NCBI GenBank assembly: GCA_963850415.1
Contig: CAWKLE010000004.1
Location: 1-64,000 of the forward strand
DNA: 64,000 nt
DNA from: VAXT01 sp963850415
GTDB taxonomy: Bacteria > Actinomycetota > Thermoleophilia > Gaiellales > Gaiellaceae
Reading direction: 5' to 3'
Both the position numbers and the translations under genes were made by a program. A model generated the notes under the pieces. It was given only the letters and a program-made list of their open reading frames with translations, was not told the DNA's origin and did no database searches. Of this stretch, positions 57,407 through 64,000 are shown piece after piece. The stretch's first letter is position 1, and each line of letters starts with the position of its first letter.

Positions 57407-59779
57407 ATGCCCGAGCTCACGAGTGCCGACCGCGAAGTTCTGCCGATTCCCGACAGCCCCTATGACGGCCCGATCTTCGAGGACGCGAAGGATCCGGCTG
57501 CGACGTTCCCCCCGATCGAGCCGTTGCGGCCGCCGGCAGGTGCGCCGAACGTCCTGATCGTCCTCCTCGACGACGCCGGCTTCGGTTGTTCGAGCGCCTT
57601 CGGCGGTCCGTGTCAGACGCCCACAGCCGAGCGTCTGGCCGGTGACGGGCTGAAGTTCAATCGCTTTCATACGACGGCGCTCTGCTCGCCGACGCGGGCG
57701 GCGCTGCTCTCGGGCCGGAACCACCACAGCGTCGGCATGGGTGGGATCACGGAGATCGCGACCTCTGCGCCCGGCTACAACTCGATCCGTCCCAACACGT
57801 GCGCGCCGCTGGCGGAGACGTTGAAGCTGAACGGCTACGCGACCGCTCAGTTCGGGAAATGTCACGAGGTGCCGGTGTGGGAGACGAGCCCGCTCGGGCC
57901 GTTCGACTCGTGGCCGAGCGCCGGCGGCGGCTTCGAGCACTTCTACGGCTTCATCGGCGGCGAGACGAACCAGTACTACCCGGCGATCTACGAGGGGACG
58001 ACGGCGATCGAGCCCGACAAGACGCCCGAGCAGGGCTACCACTTCACCGAGGACATGACCGACCGGGCGATCATGTGGATCCGCCAGCAGAAGACGTTGA
58101 TGGGCGACAAGCCGTTCTTCGTTTACTTCGCACCGGGCGCGACTCACGCGCCTCACCACGTGCCGACGGAGTGGTCTGCGAAGTACAAGGGCAAGTTCGA
58201 CCAGGGCTGGGACGCGCTGCGCGAGGAGACACTCGAGCGGCAGAAGCAGCTCGGCGTGGTCCCGCCGGATACGGAGCTGACCGCCAGGCACGAGGAGATC
58301 CCGGCCTGGGATGAGCTCCCCGAGGACTTGAAGCCGGTCCTGGCCCGGCAGATGGAGGTCTACGCCGGCTTCCTCGAGCACACCGACCATCACGTCGGGC
58401 GTCTCGTCGACGCGCTCGAGGATCTCGGCATCCTCGAGGACACGCTCGTCTACTACATCATCGGCGACAACGGAGCGAGCGCCGAAGGCGACGTCCACGG
58501 CAGCTTCAACGAGCTGATCAACCTGAACGGCGCCGCCGCGCTGCAGACGACCGAGTTCATGGCCGAGCGGATCGACGAGTTCGGCACCTCCTCGGCCTAC
58601 AACCACTACGCGGTCGGCTGGGCGCACGCGATGGACGCCCCGTACCAGTGGACCAAGCAAGTCGCGTCCCACTGGGGCGGCACCCGCAACGGCACCATCG
58701 TGCACTGGCCACAGGGCATCGACGCGAAAGGCGAAGTCCGCAGCCAGTTCCACCACGTGATCGATGTCGCCCCGACGGTGCTCGACGCTGCCGGCCTACC
58801 CGAGCCGAAGACGGTTCACGGTGTCGAGCAGAAGCCGATCGAGGGCGTGAGCATGCGCTACGCGTTCGACGATCCAAGCGCGGCCGAGCGCCGCGAGACG
58901 CAGTACTTCGAGATGTTCTGCAACCGCGGCATCTACGACAAGGGATGGGCCGCGGTCACGCGCCACTCGATCCCCTGGGTCCTCATTGCCGACATGCCCC
59001 CGTTTTCCGACGACACCTGGGAGCTCTACGACACGAGCACCGACTGGAGCCAGACACACGACCTCGCGGCCGAGATGCCCGAGAAGCTCGAGGAACTGAA
59101 GGCGCTCTTCATGGAAGAGGCGCGGAAGTACAACGTGCTCCCGCTCGACGACCGGCGCGTTGAGCGGTTCAACTCCGATCTCGCCGGGCGCCCGACGCTC
59201 CTCAAGGGCAACTCGCAACTCTTCTTCGGCGGCATGGGCCGGCTGACCGAGAACGTCGTCATCAACATCAAGAACAAGTCACACTCGGTGACCGCTGAGC
59301 TCCAGGTTCCCGAGGGCGGAGCCGAGGGCGTGATCGTCTCCCAGGGAGGTGCCTTTGCCGGCTGGTCCCTGTACGTCAAGAACGGCAAGCCGAAGTACTG
59401 CTACAACCTCTTCGGGGTCCAGCTCTTCCACATCGAAGGCGACACCGAGATCCCCTCCGGCACACACCAGGTGCGGGTGGAGTTCGACTACGACGGCGGC
59501 GGGCTCGGCAAGGGCGGCACGGTCTCCCTCTACGTCGACGGCGCGAAGACCGGCGAGGGTCGTGTCGAAGCAACCGTGCCGATGCTCTTCTCCGCCGACG
59601 AGACCTGCGACATCGGCTCCGACACCGCGTCTGCGGTCAGCAGCGACTACACCCCGGAGGAGAGCCGCTTCACGGGCACCGTGGACTGGGTCCAGATCGA
59701 CGTCGACGACGCAGCCGAGGACAACGACCATCTCATCACGCCCGAGGAGCGCCTCAAGATCGCGATGACCCGGCAGTAA
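57407..59779 (+). CDS. Type I sulfatase (arylsulfatase)
   Basis: 790 residues, typical of large bacterial arylsulfatases. The nucleophile motif CSPTRAALLSGRN (CxPxR type) holds the cysteine that becomes formylglycine; the metal-binding VLIVLLDDAGFGC, KPFFVYFAPGATHAPHH and IIGDNGA stretches follow. There is no obvious signal peptide, so it is probably cytoplasmic unless exported otherwise. The C-terminal 180 residues look like a beta-sandwich. It is followed by the formylglycine-generating enzyme that would activate it. Confidence 0.94.
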   Translation: MPELTSADREVLPIPDSPYDGPIFEDAKDPAATFPPIEPLRPPAGAPNVLIVLLDDAGFGCSSAFGGPCQTPTAERLAGDGLKFNRFHTTALCSPTRAALLSGRNHHSVGMGGITEIATSAPGYNSIRPNTCAPLAETLKLNGYATAQFGKCHEVPVWETSPLGPFDSWPSAGGGFEHFYGFIGGETNQYYPAIYEGTTAIEPDKTPEQGYHFTEDMTDRAIMWIRQQKTLMGDKPFFVYFAPGATHAPHHVPTEWSAKYKGKFDQGWDALREETLERQKQLGVVPPDTELTARHEEIPAWDELPEDLKPVLARQMEVYAGFLEHTDHHVGRLVDALEDLGILEDTLVYYIIGDNGASAEGDVHGSFNELINLNGAAALQTTEFMAERIDEFGTSSAYNHYAVGWAHAMDAPYQWTKQVASHWGGTRNGTIVHWPQGIDAKGEVRSQFHHVIDVAPTVLDAAGLPEPKTVHGVEQKPIEGVSMRYAFDDPSAAERRETQYFEMFCNRGIYDKGWAAVTRHSIPWVLIADMPPFSDDTWELYDTSTDWSQTHDLAAEMPEKLEELKALFMEEARKYNVLPLDDRRVERFNSDLAGRPTLLKGNSQLFFGGMGRLTENVVINIKNKSHSVTAELQVPEGGAEGVIVSQGGAFAGWSLYVKNGKPKYCYNLFGVQLFHIEGDTEIPSGTHQVRVEFDYDGGGLGKGGTVSLYVDGAKTGEGRVEATVPMLFSADETCDIGSDTASAVSSDYTPEESRFTGTVDWVQIDVDDAAEDNDHLITPEERLKIAMTRQ

Positions 59780-59805
59780 CGGTCGAACCGGTACAACGTC
59801 ACTGC

Positions 59806-60756
59806 ATGGCGCGCTCGACCACCGATGCGGCTCCACCGGGCATGAAGTGGATCGACGGCGGCGAGTTCGCCATGGGGTCGAACGAGTTCTACGCGGAGGA
59901 GAGGCCGGTGCACCGCGTCGCGGTCGACGGTTTCTGGATGGACGAGCATGCCGTGACCGCTGCCGACTTCCGGCGCTTCGTCCGCGACACGGGCTACGTC
60001 ACGGTGGCCGAGCGACCGCTCGATCCCGACGACTACCCCGACGCCGACCCCGAGCTCCTCGTACCGGGCTCGCTCGTGTTCGGCAAGACCCGCGGGCCGG
60101 TGAACCTGGACGACTTCCGAAACTGGTGGTCGTATGTCCCCGGGGCTTCGTGGAAGCGACCGGGCGGCGCCGGCACGACGATCAACGGCCGCGATCACCA
60201 TCCGGTCGTTCAGGTCGCCTACGAAGACGCGGAGGCGTACGCGACCTGGGCGGGCAAGGAGCTTCCCTCGGAAGCCCAGTGGGAATACGCGGCTCGCGGC
60301 GGGCTCGACGGCGCCGTCTTCGCCTGGGGAGACGCCGAGCTCCCGGAAGGGCGACCGCTGGCGAACACCTGGCAGGGCGAGTTCCCCTGGCAGAACCTGA
60401 AGCTCGACGGCTACGAGGGCACCGCGCCCGTCGGCTCGTACCCACCCAACGGCTACGGCCTCTTCGACATGACGGGAAACACCTGGGAGTGGACCTCGGA
60501 CTGGTTCACGCCGACCCATCCCGACGAGGTGCGGAGCCCGTGCTGCGTCCCGCGCAACCCGCGGGTCGGCTCATCCGACGCGAGCTTCGGGGCAGGACAG
60601 CCGGGCTCGAACATTCCGCGGAAGGTGATCAAGGGCGGCTCGCATCTGTGCGCGCCCAACTACTGCCTGCGCTACCGACCCGCGGCACGCCAGGGCGAGA
60701 CGATCGACACGGCCACTGGCCACATCGGCTTCCGCTGCGTTCGTACGCCAAGTTGA
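59806..60756 (+). CDS. Formylglycine-generating enzyme (sulfatase modifying factor)
   Basis: 316 residues. Oxidises the cysteine of the CxPxR motif of sulfatases to formylglycine with copper and oxygen. The fold markers PGMKWIDGGEFAMGSN, HPVVQVAYEDAEAYATWAG, LPSEAQWEYAARGG and NTWEWTSDWF are present, and the active-site pair of cysteines is in SHLCAPNYCLRYRPAARQ. The 27-base gap after the sulfatase and shared direction make a substrate-enzyme operon. Confidence 0.95.
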   Translation: MARSTTDAAPPGMKWIDGGEFAMGSNEFYAEERPVHRVAVDGFWMDEHAVTAADFRRFVRDTGYVTVAERPLDPDDYPDADPELLVPGSLVFGKTRGPVNLDDFRNWWSYVPGASWKRPGGAGTTINGRDHHPVVQVAYEDAEAYATWAGKELPSEAQWEYAARGGLDGAVFAWGDAELPEGRPLANTWQGEFPWQNLKLDGYEGTAPVGSYPPNGYGLFDMTGNTWEWTSDWFTPTHPDEVRSPCCVPRNPRVGSSDASFGAGQPGSNIPRKVIKGGSHLCAPNYCLRYRPAARQGETIDTATGHIGFRCVRTPS

Positions 60757-60772
60757 CCGCCGGTCGACGGGA

Positions 60773-62245
60773 TCAGCCGTCGACGAGCATTCCATTCAGC
60801 GGCCCGAGCAGTCGCGCAGATCGCCTCGAGACGTGCGGCAGCCTCGCAAGGCGGTGCGTCAACGGCTGCCCAGCCTGTCGCCGATCGAGCTGCTCCTCGC
60901 TGATCGGTTTCCACAGCTCGTCGATCGCGCGCACCGGGTCGTCGGGAATCTGATCCTCCGTCAGCTCGAGGTGCTCGGCCCACAATCGCAGCCGCGTGCT
61001 TCGGGCGAGGTCGGGGTCGTGGGCGACGACATTCATCTCCGTGTCGTTGAAGAGCGAGTGCTCGTTGAGGTTTGCAGAGCCGATCGTCAGCCAGCGGTCG
61101 TCCACGATCGCGACCTTCGCGTGCACGTAGATGGGATCTGCGACCGGCCCGGACCGTGCGTAGATCGTGCAGGCGAGCAGGCGCCCCCGGTCCGCGTCGG
61201 CCTCGACGAGCTCGGCCAGAACGCCACGCGTGTCGTCCCTGCCCGAGTTCGGTTTCGACGGCAAGACGAAGAGCATCCGGAAGTCGTCGAGCAACGGATC
61301 GAGGAGCTTCTCCCGGAGCACACGCGCAATCTCCGGCGACCACAGGAACTGGTTCTCGACATAGATGAAGCGCTCGGCCTCCTGGAAGGCGCGCATGTAC
61401 GACTCGAGGATCCCGAAGTCACCGCGCGGCAGGGCGTCGTAGATCTTCTCCGGGACCGTGCGGACGACCTGTAGCTCGACGTCACCGGCTGTCTCGCTGG
61501 GAGCGACCAGTGGAAGCACTTCCCCCGCGACCTCGTGCCACCGCATCCGGAAGTGCTCTGCAACGTCGCCGACCGCCGGACCTTCGATCCGGGCCGCCGC
61601 GTCGTGCCACCCCACCGAGGCGCGGGCCGGATGCTCGCCCAGGTCGTACCGGTCGCCGGACTCGTACGTGAGGTCGATCCCGCCGACGAAGGCGACCCGG
61701 TCGTCGACGACGATCGTCTTCTCGTGGTGGCAGTGAAGCGGCCGCTCGCGCGAATCGAGCTCGCACCGGATCCGCGTCCCTTGAGTGAGCTCGTCTCGCA
61801 TGCGCTTGACCTGGCGCCTGGACGGGCGGAAGAGCGGGAGCGGAGCGCCTGCCCAGACGAGGACCCGGACGTCGAGTCGCTCGGCCAACTCTGCGAGCAC
61901 ATTCCGAAGGACAAGAGGGGCTCCCTCCCGCACGAGCGCAAAGTCGGGCGAGAAGTACCAGCCGGTGACGTGCACGTGAGAGCGCGCTGTCTGCAGCGCA
62001 TCGGCGATCGCAGGCAGTGCTTCGGCTCCGTCGACGAGGATCTCGATCGCGTTGCCCGCACGTGGAGGCGGCGCACACTCGGCCCAGCCGTCACCTTCCG
62101 GGTTCAGGGCGCCCTCCCAGCCGAGGGCGCGCAGGCGCCGGGCGTGGTGCGCGGTGATCTGGTTCGAGACGGCCTGGCCGATAACGGCTTCGCCCGCCAC
62201 GAGCTGCGGGCCGATGCGCTCCCAGAGGCGCTGGGCGGATCTCAT
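60773..62245 (-). CDS. Phospholipase D/cardiolipin synthase-like protein
   Basis: 490 residues with two HKD active-site motifs: HCHHEKTIVVDDRVAFVGG and YVHAKVAIVDDRWLTIGSANLNEHS. No N-terminal membrane spans are evident, so it resembles soluble phospholipase D-like enzymes more than ClsA. Predicted to cleave or transfer phosphatidyl groups. It is convergent with the formylglycine-generating enzyme, and DUF1206 and a diacylglycerol kinase precede it in the same direction, suggesting a lipid-remodelling group. Confidence 0.9.
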   Translation of the reverse strand: MRSAQRLWERIGPQLVAGEAVIGQAVSNQITAHHARRLRALGWEGALNPEGDGWAECAPPPRAGNAIEILVDGAEALPAIADALQTARSHVHVTGWYFSPDFALVREGAPLVLRNVLAELAERLDVRVLVWAGAPLPLFRPSRRQVKRMRDELTQGTRIRCELDSRERPLHCHHEKTIVVDDRVAFVGGIDLTYESGDRYDLGEHPARASVGWHDAAARIEGPAVGDVAEHFRMRWHEVAGEVLPLVAPSETAGDVELQVVRTVPEKIYDALPRGDFGILESYMRAFQEAERFIYVENQFLWSPEIARVLREKLLDPLLDDFRMLFVLPSKPNSGRDDTRGVLAELVEADADRGRLLACTIYARSGPVADPIYVHAKVAIVDDRWLTIGSANLNEHSLFNDTEMNVVAHDPDLARSTRLRLWAEHLELTEDQIPDDPVRAIDELWKPISEEQLDRRQAGQPLTHRLARLPHVSRRSARLLGPLNGMLVDG

Positions 62246-62249
62246 GAGG

Positions 62250-63053
62250 CTAGATCTTCCGGTAGCGAACGTCAGCGAACGAGTACAGCGCGAATGCGAT
62301 CAAGCCCGCCGCGACGACACCGAGCAGCGCGTAGCCATACGGCTGGTGCGCCAGCTTCGCCAGCGCGCCGTCCAGGCTGACCGCCTTGCGCGGCTGATAG
62401 TCGATCGCGGCCTTGAGCAGGAAGAGGCCGACCAGCCCGAACACGACCATCCGGGCACAATGACCAATGATCGCGAGCCACTTGTACACCCGTTTGGTCG
62501 TCGGGCCCATCTCGCCGGTCTTCGCGTCCTCGAGGAAGTCCTTCGTCAGCCCGCGATAGCCCTGGTAGAGCGCGGTACCGATCAGAACCGCCCCGGCGAC
62601 GCCGACGATCCAGGTACCGCCCGGCCAGCTGAGCACACCCCCGGTCGCCTTGGTCGTACGCGCCGAGCTGCTCCCGGCGGAACCGAGCAAGATCTCGATC
62701 GACAGCACGCAGAGGAACGCGTATGCGATCCCGCTGCCGAGTGCTCCGACCCGGTCGAACCCACTGTCCGACTTTTCAGGCCCGTGGCCCAGGAAGACGT
62801 GCATGAAGCGCCACAGGGCGTAGCCGGCAAAGCCGATCGCGACAGCTATGAGTAGGAACCTGCCGAACGGCTGGTGCGCGATCGTCTTCAGCGCTCCGCT
62901 CTGGTCGGTGGTCTTCCCGCCGGCGCCGAGCGCGAGCTTGACGGCCAGGACCCCGATGATCCCGTAGATGAGCCCCCTGGCGGCGAACCCGGCGCGAGCG
63001 AGCACCTCGAAGGCAGTTGACTGCCCGACGGTCTTCTCCCACCGACTTGGCAT
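62250..63053 (-). CDS. DUF1206 membrane protein
   Basis: 267 residues with six membrane helices in three repeated two-helix units, each opening with a motif like LARAGFAARGLIYGIIGVLA (about 17-36) and containing a G-x-x-LW or GYALWRF turn. This is the DUF1206 pattern. Function is unknown; the position between a phospholipase D and a diacylglycerol kinase gene hints at a lipid role. ATG 63053 fits the first repeat. Confidence 0.9.
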   Translation of the reverse strand: MPSRWEKTVGQSTAFEVLARAGFAARGLIYGIIGVLAVKLALGAGGKTTDQSGALKTIAHQPFGRFLLIAVAIGFAGYALWRFMHVFLGHGPEKSDSGFDRVGALGSGIAYAFLCVLSIEILLGSAGSSSARTTKATGGVLSWPGGTWIVGVAGAVLIGTALYQGYRGLTKDFLEDAKTGEMGPTTKRVYKWLAIIGHCARMVVFGLVGLFLLKAAIDYQPRKAVSLDGALAKLAHQPYGYALLGVVAAGLIAFALYSFADVRYRKI

Positions 63054-63109
63054 GCCGGACAGGGGCTGCTGAGTCCGTTCGGTCCTGGATGGTCATAGTG
63101 ATGGGCCTT

Positions 63110-63988
63110 TCATGAGGTTGGAGGAGCGCAGAGCGTGACGGCCGCGGGCTCGACCTTGACCTTGAACGACTTCACCTTCGTCCGATCGCCGCCGTCGAGC
63201 TCGTAGCGGACCTTTCGATCGAGCTTCACTTTCACCGTGCGGGCCTTTGCCGCTTGTACGAACGGCGACGCCTCGGCGTCCGCGATGACGGTGCGTGCGA
63301 CCGTCCGCATCCAGTCGGTGTACCCCTCGGCGGTGACGACGCCGACCTCGAGCAAGCCGTCGTCGGGCCGTGAGTCCTCGAAGACTTCGACGTGGCCGAT
63401 CAGCTCACCGACGTTTCCGATCAGAACCGACGTCGCATCGCCGCGGAACCAGCCGACACCGTCCACCTCGATCTCGGCACCGAACGACTTCGAACGTGCG
63501 GCCTTCAGCCCCGTCCACACGTAGGCAGCGCGGCCAAGGCGATCCTTGAGACCGCCGTCGGCGTTGCGGATCATCGTCGCGTCCATGCCGCTTCCGGCCA
63601 TGACCGCGAAGCGCTCGCCGTTGAAGCGGCCAACGTCGAGGCGGCGGCGCTCTCCGTCAAGTCCGATCTGGATGGCCTGCTCGATGTCGACAGGCACGCC
63701 GAGGTTCGTGGCCAGCAGATTCGACGTTCCGGCGGGAACGATGGCGAGGGCGATGTCGGAGCCGGCGGCGACGTCGATGCAGCGCTGGAGCATGCCGTCG
63801 CCTCCCCAGACGAAGACGAGCTCGGTCTTCGCCTCGAGCAGGCGGCGCATCGCCTTGGGCGCCTTGCGGCTCTTCGGCACCTCGTGCCACAACGGATCGG
63901 CGACTCCGGCCCGCTCGAGAGCCCGGCGCAGCTCCAGCAGCCCGCCACCCAGCGACTTCCCCTCATGCGCGATGACGCCGACCTTCAC
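63110..63988 (-). CDS. Diacylglycerol/lipid kinase (DagK/YegS family)
   Basis: 292 residues of the DAGK catalytic family. The glycine-rich VWGGDGMLQRCI (GGDGT-like) and PAGTSNLLATNLGVP motifs mark the nucleotide site, and the C-terminal VRYELDGGD carries the usual acidic residues. Phosphorylates diacylglycerol or a related lipid alcohol at the membrane surface. It leads the DagK-DUF1206-phospholipase D group on the minus strand, and its ATG lies 12 bases from the right window edge. Confidence 0.93.
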   Translation of the reverse strand: MKVGVIAHEGKSLGGGLLELRRALERAGVADPLWHEVPKSRKAPKAMRRLLEAKTELVFVWGGDGMLQRCIDVAAGSDIALAIVPAGTSNLLATNLGVPVDIEQAIQIGLDGERRRLDVGRFNGERFAVMAGSGMDATMIRNADGGLKDRLGRAAYVWTGLKAARSKSFGAEIEVDGVGWFRGDATSVLIGNVGELIGHVEVFEDSRPDDGLLEVGVVTAEGYTDWMRTVARTVIADAEASPFVQAAKARTVKVKLDRKVRYELDGGDRTKVKSFKVKVEPAAVTLCAPPTS

Positions 63989-64000
63989 GGACGATCCCCG

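Overview
The window is a high-GC bacterial chromosome segment that looks like a deep-branching actinomycete, most likely class Thermoleophilia (Gaiellales or Solirubrobacterales relatives). The support is a 16S rRNA gene at the left edge, a complete coenzyme F420 synthesis cluster, a WhiG/FliA-type sigma factor, frequent GTG and TTG starts, and very tight gene packing with 4-bp GTGA, ATGA or TTGA overlaps. The class assignment is inference; the 16S sequence could settle it. I see no prophage, insertion sequence, CRISPR array or origin.

Layout. 0-3.1 kb: 16S rRNA (minus, cut at its 3' end) with leader and promoter, then tyrS, whose stop codon lies inside the rRNA promoter. 3.1-13.2 kb: a bifunctional penicillin-binding protein, then a minus-strand run with a class V aminotransferase, serA, a YbaK deacylase, ilvE, a DegT-type aminotransferase, a RemA-like protein, an MFS permease and a 3-methyladenine glycosylase. 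13.3-20 kb: a secreted lysozyme-like protein behind a structured leader, gatCAB, a cold-shock gene, folD and a ferritin-like protein. 20-26.6 kb: an HMG-CoA reductase, thioesterase, tRNA-Cys, GAF protein, and three adjacent genes (subtilase, phosphoesterase, NHL protein) that together carry about ten frameshifts.

26.6-36.4 kb: the most interesting region, a ten-gene minus-strand operon in which every neighbouring pair overlaps. It encodes tryptophan 2,3-dioxygenase, kynureninase, an aryl-CoA ligase, a 2-aminobenzoyl-CoA monooxygenase/reductase, an enoyl-CoA hydratase, an SDR, an acyl-CoA dehydrogenase, a RidA protein, a creatininase-family amidohydrolase and a luciferase-like (probably F420-dependent) oxidoreductase. 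Together they read as an aerobic route Trp -> N-formylkynurenine -> kynurenine -> anthranilate -> anthraniloyl-CoA -> non-aromatic CoA ester -> beta-oxidation. No ordinary kynurenine formamidase is present, and the creatininase-family protein is the natural candidate for that step. Directly divergent from it lies thioesterase-cofC-cofD-npdG-cofE, which makes and recycles F420.

39.6-64 kb: a secreted propeller/PASTA protein, tRNA-Gly, a repressor/STAS divergent pair with a strong promoter, a set of housekeeping and stress genes (UspA, RNase HI, GST, a frameshifted methyltransferase, aldehyde dehydrogenase), a PadR pair, a divergent EF-G-like GTPase, a WhiG-type sigma factor, tRNA-Trp, two tandem GH18 chitinase-like genes (one with 68 consecutive prolines), a sulfatase with its formylglycine-generating enzyme, and a lipid-related trio (phospholipase D-like, DUF1206, diacylglycerol kinase).
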